Notes: generated from the letters alone by a model not told the origin. 64,000 nucleotides of DNA from UTCFX2 sp963726375 (GCA_963726375.1 CAVSCE010000008.1:496001-560000); one strand, 5' to 3'. Counted from the first letter of the stretch, positions 1 through 10,273 are shown. A program made the numbers and translations.

Positions 1-484
1 AGACGATCAGGACTATGAGAGGAAAAATCGGCTCTGGTTGAAGCTCAATATTATTAGGTCCGCCAGTGAGAGGCGGCCAATGCAGCCAGGAAGAGTAAAT
101 ATGTGCTTCCAGGTGGTTGACGCCAACCAAAGGCAGCCCAGAACCCAGCGCCAGACCTTTAGCTGTGTTGACGCCGATCACCAGCGACCCAGGCAAGCCA
201 GGTCCGCGCGTCACTGCGATCGCGTCCAGCTCATTCAACCCGAGATGGGCTTTTTGCATGGCGGACTCGATGATCGGGTAGATCGTGCGAATGTGCTGCC
301 GGGATGCAACTTCTGGGAATACGCCGCCAAACTGGGCATGCAGATCCACCTGGGAAGCGACAAAACTGGAGAGGATGATGCGTCCGTTTTCAACAATAGA
401 AGCCGCGGTCTCATCGCAGGAGGTTTCAATTCCCAAAATGCGAGCGGGTTGCAGTTCTTGGGTAAGCGTTGAAGCGGGCAGCAT
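1..484 (-). CDS. tsaD: tRNA N6-adenosine threonylcarbamoyltransferase (TsaD), partial
   Basis: N-terminal 161 codons of TsaD, running off the left edge. TsaD is the catalytic subunit that forms t6A37 on ANN-decoding tRNAs in the cytoplasm. After a short variable leader the protein reads ILGIETSCDETAAS, the family's ATPase phosphate loop. It goes on to FPEVASRQH and the metal-binding HLEAH motif (HxxxH). The ATG at 484-482 (MLPASTLTQEL) gives the expected N-terminus and has a GGAG just upstream. The gene starts 14 bases after the upstream M24 peptidase stop, so both probably share a transcript. The identity is secure from the motifs. The C-terminal half is outside the window. Confidence 0.95.
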   Translation of the reverse strand, partial: MLPASTLTQELQPARILGIETSCDETAASIVENGRIILSSFVASQVDLHAQFGGVFPEVASRQHIRTIYPIIESAMQKAHLGLNELDAIAVTRGPGLPGSLVIGVNTAKGLALGSGLPLVGVNHLEAHIYSSWLHWPPLTGGPNNIELQPEPIFPLIVLIV

Positions 485-498
485 ATCTCCGAGGACCC

Positions 499-1737
499 TC
501 ACATGTGTTTCATGGGTAAAACCAGGTCAAGTGGATAATCTGCTAACGTCTCAAATACGCCGTCAGGACGGGTCCAGATCGTGTCTTCCAGCCGCATCCC
601 CAGCCCGCGCTTTGGATAATACAGACCGGGCTCGACCGTGATGACGACGCCAGGAGCCAGGATTTCCTCATCCGAGGCGAGGGCGCGAAACGCCGGCATC
701 TCGTGGATGTTTAAACCAACACCATGCCCCAGGCTGTGACAGTAGCCGTCGGTGGTGGTAGGGTCACTGCGAAGCGTAGGATGACCTTGCGCTTCAAAAA
801 GATCACAGGCGAGGTTCTGATAATCGCGGCAAAAGGCTCCCAGGCGAAGCTCGCGGCGAACTTCCTGGTAGACATGAAGCACGTCTTCATATAGCGCCTG
901 AGCCTCGTCTGGGGCATAACCCAGGCACCAGGTGCGAGTGATGTCGTAGAAATATCCACCGCCGGCTTCGCGAGGAAAGAAATCGAAGACGATCGTCTTC
1001 CCCAGCTGAAGAGAATCCGCAGAATTCCCAGAGCTGTGCGGGACTCCAGCATCATAACCCATCGCAAAAATTGTGCCTTCCGGATTTTCAGCTCCGGCTT
1101 CTGCCAGCCACAGGTTGATCTGATTCTTGACATCGCCGATTGTTAACGGCGCTCCGTCTGGTCTAACCACAAGCTCAGCGCGCGTCCTATGCGATGAGAT
1201 ATATTCAGCGACTTTCCCGATGACGCCGGTAGCGATCCTGCCGATGCCGCGGATGCGCTCAACCTCATCCGTGTCTTTCGTTGCCATCGCAGCCAGGATT
1301 GTCGTACGATCCAACTCACCAACCAATTCAATATCTGGCATTAGCCTCTGGATTTCAGAAAATACCGCGTAGGTGCGCCCGACGTCGCTTGTCCCATAAA
1401 CCGCCACTCGACCAGCTGAAAGACCCAAGTCAACCAAAAGACGCTGATAATATGCGCCCATCGCCGCTGGCATGTTTCCATTTAGCTCTTTTACCAGCTG
1501 TTCAACCTGGGTTCGATCGATTGTTCGGGTGGCTAATCCGGTCCGAGCGGCTTCATCGCGCTCCATTGGATAATGGAACAGGATTGGCGGTTCGCCGCGC
1601 TTCTTTATCAAGTCCGCATAAGTCAGGTGATGGATACCGGTGAAATAGACCATCGCCGGATTATGCTGGCATGGACCAACCACCAGGATCGCATCCAGGT
1701 TGCGGGCTTGCATGAGAGAATTGATTTCAGATTTCAT
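499..1737 (-). CDS. M24 family metallopeptidase (Xaa-Pro aminopeptidase/dipeptidase type)
   Basis: A 412-residue cytoplasmic peptidase of the creatinase/aminopeptidase P fold, expected to cleave Xaa-Pro bonds in peptides. Residues 1-150 form the creatinase-like N-domain and 160-412 the pita-bread catalytic domain. All five metal ligands are visible: D252 (VFDFF), D265 (FYDITRTW), H338 (SLGHGVGL), E369 (VEPGLYY) and E384 (RLEDTIW). Length and motifs are normal and the frame is intact. It lies between selA and tsaD on the same strand, 14 bases before tsaD. Exact substrate preference (PepP-like or PepQ-like) cannot be read from sequence. Confidence 0.93.
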   Translation of the reverse strand: MKSEINSLMQARNLDAILVVGPCQHNPAMVYFTGIHHLTYADLIKKRGEPPILFHYPMERDEAARTGLATRTIDRTQVEQLVKELNGNMPAAMGAYYQRLLVDLGLSAGRVAVYGTSDVGRTYAVFSEIQRLMPDIELVGELDRTTILAAMATKDTDEVERIRGIGRIATGVIGKVAEYISSHRTRAELVVRPDGAPLTIGDVKNQINLWLAEAGAENPEGTIFAMGYDAGVPHSSGNSADSLQLGKTIVFDFFPREAGGGYFYDITRTWCLGYAPDEAQALYEDVLHVYQEVRRELRLGAFCRDYQNLACDLFEAQGHPTLRSDPTTTDGYCHSLGHGVGLNIHEMPAFRALASDEEILAPGVVITVEPGLYYPKRGLGMRLEDTIWTRPDGVFETLADYPLDLVLPMKHM

Positions 1738-1832
1738 TTATCCCTTCCAACATCCAACAGCAGGCTGCTGCGTTAAATTTGAACAAATTCCAGGCACAGC
1801 AGCGTGAGTGATTCAGAATCAGGAGTTCAATT

Positions 1833-3182
1833 TTACCCCAGAAGTCGATTGAGGGTGGAAAGCAAGGCGCCATCCTGGTTGGGGAGGACGGTACGCGGAT
1901 CAAGCAATATGTGATCCTTTTCAAGACGCGCGATAACTGGCGGGCTGGACCGTCGCATCTCTGCCAGGGTTCGATCCGGGTTTGCGGAAGGGATAGCAAA
2001 AAGGAAGGTGGGTAGCGTCTCTTCTGGCAGACTTCCGCCGCCGATGGTGGACAATCCTGGGATGACCTGTCCGAAGCCCAGGTGGTTTGCCCAGGACTCA
2101 GCCCGCAGGCGAAGCTGCTCCGGGCGAGAAGAAATCATCTGCCAGATCGGGATCTCACGCTCTGCTTCATCCTTCAGATAGTGGATCAAAGTAGCCGACA
2201 GCGCGGCCAGACAGAGTTTGTCGGCGCGGATCGCCCTGGCGAGCGGGTGATTTTTTAGCTTAGCAATCAGGCTGCTGCGCCCGATGATAATGCCCGCCTG
2301 CGGTCCGCCAAGCAGTTTATCGCCAGAAAAACAGACCAGATCGGCACCGGCTGCAAGCGACTCCTGGACCGTCGGTTCGTGACCAAGACCGAAGCGGGCA
2401 GTGTCGAGCAGCGAGCCGGATCCCAGGTCATCAACCACGGCGACATCGGACTGGTGAGCCAGGGCAGATATCTCAGCGAGCTCTGGCTCGCTGGTAAAAC
2501 CGACAATCCGGAAATTGCTACGGTGGGCGCGCAGGATCAAAGCTGGCGATTCTTCCAAAGCTGTCTCAAAATCGCTGAGATGAACCCGATTTGTCGTGCC
2601 TATCTCGAGGAGGCGCGCCCCAGATTGCTTCAGCACATCCGGAATGCGGAAACCGCCACCGATCTCAACCAGCTGCGAGCGCGCAATCACTACAGATCTG
2701 CGCCTGGCAAGGGCACTGAGCACAAGCAGGACGGCTGCGGCATTATTATTCACAACCAAGGCAGCTTCAACTCCGGTGATACGCTGCAGCAGCGCTTCAG
2801 CATGGACCAGGCGTGAGCCGCGTTTACCATTCTTCAGGTCATATTCCAGATTCGAATACCCCAGGGAGACAGCTTGCAGGGCGTCCAAAGCTGCGAGGCT
2901 GAGCGGAGCCCGGCCGAGGTTGGTGTGCAGTACAACCCCAGAAGCATTGATCACAGGTTGGAGAGTTGGCAAAGTCCAATCTTTAAGGAGCGTCTCAATA
3001 GATTGATAGATCTTATTGCGGTCGGGTAAATGGTCGTTCTTTCGATAGATTTCCCGAGCCTGCTCCAGGGCGTCTCGGACTGCTTCAACTGTCAAAGGAC
3101 GCCCAAAGCTCTTTATCCATATCTGGGCTTCATTGGATTGAAGGATTGCCTCGACGGAAGGGAGGTTTCGAAGGCTGTTCAT
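1833..3182 (-). CDS. selA: L-seryl-tRNA(Sec) selenium transferase
   Basis: A 449-residue PLP enzyme that converts seryl-tRNA(Sec) to selenocysteinyl-tRNA(Sec) with selenophosphate. The N-terminal cap starts LPSVEAIL and is followed by INASGVVLHTNLGRAPLS (about 78-95), typical of SelA. The PLP lysine is K289 in FSGDKLLGGPQAG, and GTTNRVHLSDFE is also characteristic. The ATG at 3182 overlaps the stop of the upstream small membrane gene (ATGA), so translation is probably coupled. SelB and tRNA-Sec, usually close by, are not in this window, and none of the genes here has an evident in-frame UGA selenocysteine codon. The open reading frame is intact. Confidence 0.96.
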   Translation of the reverse strand: MNSLRNLPSVEAILQSNEAQIWIKSFGRPLTVEAVRDALEQAREIYRKNDHLPDRNKIYQSIETLLKDWTLPTLQPVINASGVVLHTNLGRAPLSLAALDALQAVSLGYSNLEYDLKNGKRGSRLVHAEALLQRITGVEAALVVNNNAAAVLLVLSALARRRSVVIARSQLVEIGGGFRIPDVLKQSGARLLEIGTTNRVHLSDFETALEESPALILRAHRSNFRIVGFTSEPELAEISALAHQSDVAVVDDLGSGSLLDTARFGLGHEPTVQESLAAGADLVCFSGDKLLGGPQAGIIIGRSSLIAKLKNHPLARAIRADKLCLAALSATLIHYLKDEAEREIPIWQMISSRPEQLRLRAESWANHLGFGQVIPGLSTIGGGSLPEETLPTFLFAIPSANPDRTLAEMRRSSPPVIARLEKDHILLDPRTVLPNQDGALLSTLNRLLG

Positions 3183-3658
3183 TTGATGGGAAGTAATCTA
3201 CTGTCCTGGATCAGGCACCTTGCTCTGGTTTCCACTGGCTGCGCTCGCGGCAGTCGGAGCAGCCATTCAATCAAGATCAGACCAGCCGCCAGCAGCAACG
3301 CCATAGACAGGTTGAGCACCCGACCAATCCGCAGCCATGCCAATGTTGGAAGATAGATGCCGAGCCAAACAGCCTGGCGCAGGATTACACCTTGAGATGG
3401 AGCTGGTGTGGAAGGGAAGCGCCTGTTTAGAAATGCTACAGCCGGGAGCACGAGACCTGTCAGACCTAACACAGCAAAGAAGAAGAAAGCCCAGCGCGTT
3501 CCGCCGCTTGGTTCAGTGTAATTTACAGTCGCGAAAAACCCTCCCCAACCAAGCAAGATGAGAACCAAAGAGGTCAGGATAAAGGCACGAACAGGAGGTG
3601 AAGATGATTTCTTTTCGAGCATTCGATGAGCCTGTATTTCAGGGATCTTGATTGCCAT
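3179..3658 (-). CDS. Small polytopic membrane protein, function unknown
   Basis: A 159-residue protein with a short basic cytoplasmic N-terminus and about four hydrophobic segments (near residues 25-46, 60-80, 94-112 and 117-133), so an inner-membrane protein. I do not recognise a family with confidence; it resembles generic four-helix membrane proteins found in Chloroflexota. It is the first gene of the selA-M24-tsaD group. Its stop overlaps the selA start by four bases, which ties it to that operon but does not by itself show a role in selenium metabolism. Confidence 0.75.
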   Translation of the reverse strand: MAIKIPEIQAHRMLEKKSSSPPVRAFILTSLVLILLGWGGFFATVNYTEPSGGTRWAFFFFAVLGLTGLVLPAVAFLNRRFPSTPAPSQGVILRQAVWLGIYLPTLAWLRIGRVLNLSMALLLAAGLILIEWLLRLPRAQPVETRARCLIQDSRLLPIK

Positions 3659-3820
3659 CTTTAGGATGCAATAATTAAGCCGATTATACCTAATAGTGCT
3701 TCGAGAAAGTCAACAAGAAAGTTGTTGTGGGTATTAAGTAAAAGGACGCAGCGGATACCTGTCTTGGGTGACTTAATGGACCTTCCGCTGCGTCCTGATA
3801 GGACAAGAAAATATCTCCAG

Positions 3821-5735
3821 CTAAGATTGGGAGAACTCCCCCTCGATAACCTCACCTTCATTTTCCATGTCGCTGCTGTATGACCTTCCGTTGCCATTAC
3901 CACCCGGCCTACCAGTTTCAGGCTGTCCCTGGGCGGAGATTTGCTGCGTGAGCGCGCCGAAGGCATTTTGAAGCTCATTGCTGAGGCGCTTAATCTGCTC
4001 GATCTGCTCAGTCTTCATCGCTTCAGCCAGGGCTTCGATTTTGCGCTGGATGTCCTGGCGCTCATACTCGGGAACTTTAACACTCAGCTCAGTTAGAGCC
4101 TTCTGGGTCTGATAAATCAGCGTGTCTGCAATGTTCTTCGTTTCAACGAGCTCGCGGCGCTTGCGGTCTTCGGCTTCATGCATGCGGCTTTGTTGGACCA
4201 TGCGATCGATTTCATCTTTGCTCAAGTTAGTCGAAGCGGTAATCGTGACTTTCTGTTCTTTATTTGTCGCCCGGTCGCGAGCAGAGACGTTCAGGATGCC
4301 GTTCGAATCGATATCGAAAGTCACCTCGATCTGCGGCATGCCGCGCATTGCACCGGGGATTCCTTCGAGCCGAAACCGTCCAAGGCTCATATTATCCACA
4401 GCCATCGGGCGTTCGCCCTGTAAGATATGGATGTCGACTGCTGTCTGGTTGTCTTCGGCGGTGGAGAAAACCTCCGATTTTTTCACCGGAATCGTTGTGT
4501 TGCGCTCAATCAGCGCTGTCATAACGCCGCCCAGGGTCTCCAGACCCAGGGAGAGCGGTGTTACATCGAGAAGCAAAACGTCCTTTACTTCGCCGCCCAG
4601 TACTCCAGCCTGGATCGCAGCGCCGACTGCAACGACTTCATCGGGATTTACGCCCTTATGCGGTTCTTTGCCGGTTAGAGAACGCACCAGGTCCTGAACC
4701 ATCGGCATCCGGCTGGAGCCGCCGACAAGCACAACCTCATGAATTTCTTTTGCTGTTAACCCGGCATCTTCGAAGAGCGGATTTAAAAGGCAAGCGCAGC
4801 CTTCTGACAAGATTTTCAGTCAGCTGTTCAAATTTCGATCGAGCTCAGCTTGATTTGAAGATGCTTTGGTCCCGCGGCATCGGCTGTGATATAGGGCAGA
4901 TTGATTTCGGTCTCCATCATGCTTGAAAGCTCGATCTTTGCTTTTTCGGCCGCTTCCCGCATACGCTGGAGAGCCTGACGATCGTTCCGCAGGTCGATCT
5001 GGTATTCTTTTATGAATTCTTCAGAGAAGAAATTGACCAGAATCTGATCCCAATCATCACCACCCAGATGCGTATCGCCGTTTGTTGATTTGACCTCGAT
5101 GACTCCCTCACCAACTTCCAGGACGCTTACATCGAAGGTGCCACCACCCAGGTCAAATACAAGGATGGTTTGATTATCCTGCTTGTCAAGACCGTAAGCC
5201 AGAGCAGCAGCCGTTGGCTCATTGATGATCCGCAGCACATCCAGTCCGGCGATTTTGCCCGCATCTTTTGTGGCCTGTCTCTGGCTGTCGTTGAAATATG
5301 CCGGAACTGTGATGACAGCCTTATTCACCGGTTCGCCCAGAGTAAGCCTCAGCATCTGCTTTGAGTTTGGACAGGATCATTGCAGAGATTTCTTGCGGGC
5401 TGTATTCGCGATTGTTAACGGGAATCTTGACTCTCGCATCACCGGACGGCCCTGCCAGTATCTGAAAGGGTACAGTCTCGCGTTCGGCTTCAACTTCGTT
5501 GAAGATGCCGGCCCATGAAGCGTTTTATGGAATAGACCGTGTTTTCGGGGTTAACTACGGCCTGGCGCTTTGCCGTTTGACCGACAAGCCGTTCACCGTT
5601 TTTATTAAAGCCGACCACGGATGGCAGCAGGCGCGATCCTTCTGCAGTTGGGATCACAGTAGGATCTCCGCCTTCCATCACAGCCACAACACTGTTTGTG
5701 GTGCCCAGGTCAATACCAATAATTTTCGCCATCAT
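3821..5735 (-). CDS. dnaK: Molecular chaperone DnaK (Hsp70), four frameshifts
   Basis: Hsp70 chaperone, cytoplasmic, working with DnaJ and GrpE. It reads in three pieces: AKIIGIDLGTTNSVVAVMEGG at the N-terminus, then the ATPase core (ITVPAYFNDSQRQATKDAG, INEPTAAALAYG, VFDLGGGTFDVSVLE), then VVLVGGSSRMPMVQ and the substrate-binding domain to a charged end (EVIEGEFSQS). Frames break near 5507, 5341, 4842 and 4772, each explained by one extra base. Removing the four bases leaves 1911 nt, i.e. 636 residues, the normal DnaK length. The start is the ATG at 5735 (MMAK...) because AAGGAG (5750-5745) lies 9 bases upstream, which excludes the longer start at 5759. Four clean +1 shifts in an essential gene look like sequence errors rather than decay. 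No grpE or dnaJ is adjacent, and I saw no CIRCE element. Confidence 0.93.
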
Positions 5736-5759
5736 TTTCTTTTGCTCCTTCTTATGCAT

Positions 5760-6426
5760 CCCAGTTCATATCTCCCGATCAGTTTTGGGTTCAATGAGAA
5801 CAGGAATTGTTTTCTAGTTCCATACCTGCTTAAGAATACAATTTCACTGCAAGATAAACATTAACGGTATGTAGGAGGAATATCAACATCAGCCGAATTG
5901 ATCTAAACCCAGTCGGCAGCCGGATTTTAGGGTGCGTAAATTTTCAGCCGGGAAGCGAGGTTGATGGAGCTTCACAATCCAGTCGCAATGAAAGTCAGTC
6001 ACCGGAAATATTTAAGATTTGGACCGGTTCTTTTTGGGGACAACCCCTTATATTGACCGAAGAAAGCCATATATGGGGGTATTGATGTACAACCATCCCT
6101 TCCTTGGGCAGACAATTTAATTTTTGCTATGCGCTGAACAGTACTGAGACGAAGACAAATCCTTTAACATTCCTTAACCTTAAAGTATTGTTTATTTTTA
6201 GGCGGGCGTAGGGTTTATGTATTGCTAAAGTCAAGGCTTATCTGCTAGAATACGCATGGCTGGGTCCGACAAGCGAGGCCTGGCTATTCACACAGAATTG
6301 ATCAGTCAACCGAATTTTCAGGCTGACACCCTACCTTAGATTGCGGCAGGTTGTTTAATTATTCCTATTATTCGTTGTCTTGCTGCATCATGGCGTGAGA
6401 TTATCCTTATTTCTGGAGGATTTGTT
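5760..6426. other. Divergent intergenic region between dnaK and dnaA
   Basis: 667 bases without a credible gene, more A+T-rich than its surroundings, carrying the divergent promoters of dnaK and dnaA. No cluster of DnaA boxes (TTATNCACA) is present; the nearest match is a single CTATTCACA near 6283. There is therefore no sequence support for an origin here, although dnaA is adjacent. No CIRCE-type inverted repeat was seen upstream of dnaK. Confidence 0.6.
6222..6251 (+). promoter_or_regulatory. Predicted sigma70-type promoter for dnaA
   Basis: TTGCTA at 6222-6227 and TAGAAT at 6246-6251 are separated by 18 bases, a fair match to the housekeeping consensus. The predicted transcript has a leader of about 170 bases before the dnaA start. 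The prediction rests only on hexamer match and position. Confidence 0.5.
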
Positions 6427-7772
6427 ATGAATGCGCAACAGGCCTGGCAGGCTGTACGCGGTCAGCTCCAGACCGAAATGCCGAAATCTGCATTTGATAC
6501 CTGGGTCCGTGATGCCGAGCTTATCAGCTATGAGGATGGCAGTTTCATCATCGGGATCCCGAATGCATATGCGCGTGATTGGCTGCAGAGCCGTTTATCC
6601 AGCACAGTAACTCGCCTGCTTACCGGGATGATGAACCTGACGGTTGAGGTGCGATTTATCGTCTGGCAGAATTGCGAAGGTCGGACCAATTGAAGCAATG
6701 CCTCTTCCAGAAATCGATGAACCCGAAAGCCAGCAAACAAACACAAGTTTTAATAGCCGTTATACCTTCCAAAATTTTGTGGTTGGCCCAAGTAACAGGC
6801 TTGGCGCACGCTGCTTCGATGGCAGTCGCCGAAAGGCCAGCCCAAGCCTATAATCCATTATTCCTGTATGGTGGAGTGGGATTGGGAAAGACTCATCTTC
6901 TCCATGCGATTGGTAATCTTTGTCACCGGCGAGGTTTGCAGGTCCTCTATGTCTCTTCGGAAGTATTTACGAATGATCTGATCAATGCCATCCGTGCGCA
7001 CACAACCCAGGCTTTCCGTGAAAAATATCGCAGCATGGATGTATTGTTGGTGGATGACATTCAATTTATCGCTGGCAAAGAATCGACCCAGGAAGAATTC
7101 TTCCATACGTTCAATACACTTCACGGTCAGGATAAACAAATCATAATTTCCTCCGATCGTCCACCAAAAGCGCTTGTCACGCTTGAAGAGCGGCTGTGTT
7201 CTCGTTTTGAGTGGGGGCTGGCAGCGGATATCCAATCTCCCGACCTCGAGACGAGGATCGCGATATTGCGTTCCAAATCTGAAAGATTGGGGTGCTCTGT
7301 CCCTGACGAATTGATAGAGATGATTGCCCGGCGGGTGCAATCTAATATCCGCGAGCTCGAAGGTGCTTTGACAAGGGTTGCCGCATTTGCGGACTTAAGC
7401 GGGCTACCCGTCACGCCCCAGCTTGTCGAGACTGCTTTGGGTGATCTGCTTCCACGCCGTACAGACGTCAAGCCTCAAGAAGTGATCCGAAAAGTTTCCG
7501 AAGCGTTTGGGACGACCGTTGACCAGTTATTGAGCCGTGACCGAACGCGCCAGGTTGCGCTGCCGCGCCAGGTAGCCATGTATCTGCTCCGAGAGGAAGC
7601 GAATGTATCCTTACCGCAGATTGGAGATGCACTTGGCGGCCGGGATCATACGACGGTAATGTATGCTTGTGAAAAAATTAAAGGGATGCTGGAACAGGAC
7701 GATCGCTTCAAGCGAAAAGTTCTCGAAATCATAGAAAAGCTTTATGGCGCAATTGCACCGACACCGACTTAA
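6427..7772 (+). CDS. dnaA: Chromosomal replication initiator DnaA, two frameshifts
   Basis: Replication initiator and AAA+ ATPase that binds DnaA boxes at oriC. Domain I (QAWQAVRGQLQTEMPKSAF) begins at the ATG at 6427, which has a strong GGAGGA at 6415-6420. The short acidic linker and the start of domain III (YTFQNFVVGPSNRL) lie in the second frame. The third frame holds Walker A GGVGLGKTH, Walker B LLVDDIQF, sensor regions, and the domain IV box-binding signature GGRDHTTVMYACEKI. One shift lies between about 6660 and 6690 and a second near 6803 (an extra base in CTTGGCGC). With both corrected the protein is 447 residues, normal for DnaA. There is no dnaN downstream; a terminator follows instead. 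Confidence 0.95.
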
Positions 7773-7807
7773 AAGACCAGATTTTAGAAGTAATCTATCG
7801 AAGAATT

Positions 7808-7834
7808 GAGCGGGAACATCACCCGCTCTTTTTT
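7808..7834 (+). terminator. Rho-independent terminator after dnaA
   Basis: GAGCGGG (7808-7814) pairs perfectly with CCCGCTC (7822-7828) around a 7-base loop and is followed by TTTTTT. It ends dnaA transcription and abuts the convergent permease gene that ends at 7833. Confidence 0.88.
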
Positions 7835-9053
7835 ATGAGTGCCTTTTCTGGTGGATAAGCGACCAGAAGGCTAATAAACGCCGGCGCATACGAACCCAGG
7901 GGACTTCTGGAGGGAGGATTTTCTCTTCTGTAATTGGCGGCCAGGGGGGCAGGTCAAACATTTTCCTGCCTACATATCGTCCGACAATCATCAAGGTAGC
8001 CAGCATCGGAGCGGCCACAACCAAGCCGACGATGCCGATCAACCGGGCAGACACCAATGCAGCGACGAGCACAGCTGCCGGATGGAGACCAAGCGCCTGT
8101 CCCATCATCCGAGGAACGACCATATTGTCAAAGATTTGATCAAGCAGGATGCAGCAGATGATCACAAGCAAAGCATAAGCGATTGGTGAAAGACCGAAAT
8201 AATTGCTCAGTTGGAAAAAAGCCACGATACCCGTGACTGTCCAGGTGATTAACGGCCCTATCCAGGGAATGAACCGCGCCAGCCCAGCCATGATTGCGAT
8301 CACAAGCGTCAATCTCGTTCCCAGGATTGTCAGCAGGATGTAATATGATAGGATCACCAACAAGGAAATCAAGAATTGGCCGCGCAGAAAGGCATTCCAA
8401 GTGGTGTAAAGCTTCCGAAAAAGGAGAGAAATATCTGCGTTGTACCCAGGGATATTGATATTGACGAAGTTTTCGCGAAGCTGTCCGCCTTCATGAAGCA
8501 TGAAATAGGAGACAGTCAAAATGAATAATCCCCAACCCAACAAAGTAGCAGCACTGGTTGCTAACCTTCCCAGCAGCGTTCCGGCCTGACCGAGCAGCGG
8601 TTGGACAACATTTAAGACCTGGTTTGTAAGGGACGTCAGGTCAAGTTGCGAGAAGTCAAAATCGAAAGGGCCGATATTGAAACTGCGCGTTGAAAGATCG
8701 CTTACGAGCTCGGGCAGCGAGTTGATGAAGCTGTTTACGAAAGCAATCAGGCTTTGAGCCTGTTGAACGATAGCTAACCCGCTGATTGTGATCAGGCCAA
8801 TCAGAATCAAGGCCAGGATCAGGTAGATCAGGTTTACGGCAGCGCGCCAGCTAATGCGGATGTTTCGACTGGTCCAGGAGGCGACCGGCTGTAGTAAGAA
8901 GGTCAAGATAAAAACCAGCAGCAAAGGTCCGATGAGATTGCGGAAATATATCAGCAAGGCGGCGATCAGCGCAACGAAAGCCAAGCCGACGATCAGCTTG
9001 GTGGTTGAGCCCCATTTAGGAGATTCGGGTTGTGGTGTTGAGATGTTTTCCAT
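7833..9053 (-). CDS. AI-2E family transporter (PerM/UPF0118 type)
   Basis: A 406-residue integral membrane protein of the AI-2E exporter/PerM superfamily. Hydrophobic segments cluster at residues 18-55 and 65-95. A less hydrophobic central domain follows, then the re-entrant and helical C-terminal half with the family's IPWIGPLITW and DNMVVPRMMGQALGLHP motifs. Members export small signal molecules or act as H+ or Na+ coupled transporters; the substrate here is unknown. It lies directly downstream of a paralogue that shares the same overall arrangement, so the pair probably arose by tandem duplication. Frame intact. Confidence 0.88.
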   Translation of the reverse strand: MENISTPQPESPKWGSTTKLIVGLAFVALIAALLIYFRNLIGPLLLVFILTFLLQPVASWTSRNIRISWRAAVNLIYLILALILIGLITISGLAIVQQAQSLIAFVNSFINSLPELVSDLSTRSFNIGPFDFDFSQLDLTSLTNQVLNVVQPLLGQAGTLLGRLATSAATLLGWGLFILTVSYFMLHEGGQLRENFVNINIPGYNADISLLFRKLYTTWNAFLRGQFLISLLVILSYYILLTILGTRLTLVIAIMAGLARFIPWIGPLITWTVTGIVAFFQLSNYFGLSPIAYALLVIICCILLDQIFDNMVVPRMMGQALGLHPAAVLVAALVSARLIGIVGLVVAAPMLATLMIVGRYVGRKMFDLPPWPPITEEKILPPEVPWVRMRRRLLAFWSLIHQKRHS

Positions 9054-9091
9054 CTGACAGTTCTGTAGCTTACGATTGGGTTAGGATAATC

Positions 9092-10273
9092 TTAGAGAGG
9101 ATGCAAATTCTCATCGTCAATCGCTGTCTTCGTTTGTGATCCAAATCGCCACCAGCGTGGATTTGGAGGCGGCAAGGATTTAACAATCGTTTCAGGGAAG
9201 GGATTCTGGTCGAGCAGGTTTGCATATATATATCTGCCTAAGACGCGAGCGGTTGCAATGGACGGCGCAGCCAGAACCACCCCAAGCACTCCGGCAACCA
9301 ATGCCCCCGTCACGATGCCCAGGATTACGACGAGGGGCGGCAGGTGCACTCGCTTTCCCACAATCCGGGGGATGAGGTAATTCAAATCGAACTGTTGGTA
9401 AAAAATGTGCAACCCGATAATAAGCAGCGCGAATGCCCAATTCGGGAGCGGGAGCCACGTTGAACCTGCAAAGAGAGCAAGCATAACCGCCGCTGCCAGC
9501 CAGATGCCGTGCCCGATGCTCGGGAAGAATTCCAACAGACCGGCCAGAATTCCCATGACCATGGCAAAAGGCAAGCCAAGGATGAAGCATGCAATCGTGA
9601 AAATTACCGAAACAAGGAATGCGAGGGTTAGTTGTCCGCGCAGGAACGCGTTCCATACCAGGTTAATCTCTTCTCGTAAGAGGAGCATATCTGATTGATA
9701 TGCTGGTGGGGTTATTTTATCAAACCAGCGTGCCAGCTTTGGGCCGTCCTTAACCAGGTAGAAAGACACAACGACAATGAATACAATCCAGATCAACGAA
9801 GAAATCGCTTCTATCGCGAAGCGGAGAGTCCCACCGAAAACCGGCTCGATCAATCCTTGAAATGAGCCCATTACCTGTTCAATCGCTTGATCAACATCAA
9901 TCGTGTAGCCTGCAATCTGGTAAGTGTTGCCCATCAAGGCTTCAATCTGGGACATGTACTGATGAATGTTTAATGTCAGTCCGCTTGATTGAGCGGTCAA
10001 TGGGGGTATGATCACCAGCGGGATCGCGATGAGCACCAGCAGCAAGACCAGGTAGGCTACCAGGCCCGCCAATGCACGGCTGCAAGCCAGGCGGATCTGG
10101 ATCCAATTCGCTAAGGGAGTGAGGACGAAAGCCAATAAGACCGCAAGGATCAGTGGAGCGATCGCAGCTCGGAATAAATAGAGCAGAAAAATGCCCAGGC
10201 CTAAAAGAAGGAGGGCTACGGTCAGCTTGATCCGGGGCGACCACTGTGGTCTCGAGTTCCTGCATACCCCCAT
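9092..10273 (-). CDS. AI-2E family transporter, second paralogue
   Basis: Paralogue of the gene that follows it at 7833-9053. Its N-terminus PQWSPRIKLTVALLL aligns with PKWGSTTKLIVGLAF of the neighbour. For this reason I place the start at the ATG at 10273 (MGVCRNSRPQW) rather than at the in-frame GTG at 10330, which has no ribosome site and touches the upstream stop. The family signature FFPSIGHGIW and the C-terminal NYLIPRIVGKRVHLPP are present. It is expected in the cytoplasmic membrane with about seven or eight helices. The substrate cannot be deduced. The two genes are 38 bases apart and probably co-transcribed. Confidence 0.87.
   Translation of the reverse strand: MGVCRNSRPQWSPRIKLTVALLLLGLGIFLLYLFRAAIAPLILAVLLAFVLTPLANWIQIRLACSRALAGLVAYLVLLLVLIAIPLVIIPPLTAQSSGLTLNIHQYMSQIEALMGNTYQIAGYTIDVDQAIEQVMGSFQGLIEPVFGGTLRFAIEAISSLIWIVFIVVVSFYLVKDGPKLARWFDKITPPAYQSDMLLLREEINLVWNAFLRGQLTLAFLVSVIFTIACFILGLPFAMVMGILAGLLEFFPSIGHGIWLAAAVMLALFAGSTWLPLPNWAFALLIIGLHIFYQQFDLNYLIPRIVGKRVHLPPLVVILGIVTGALVAGVLGVVLAAPSIATARVLGRYIYANLLDQNPFPETIVKSLPPPNPRWWRFGSQTKTAIDDENLHPL

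Noticed and set aside
4392..4400. Perfect DnaA box TTATCCACA
   Set aside because: A single copy within dnaK coding sequence with no neighbours; expected by chance.
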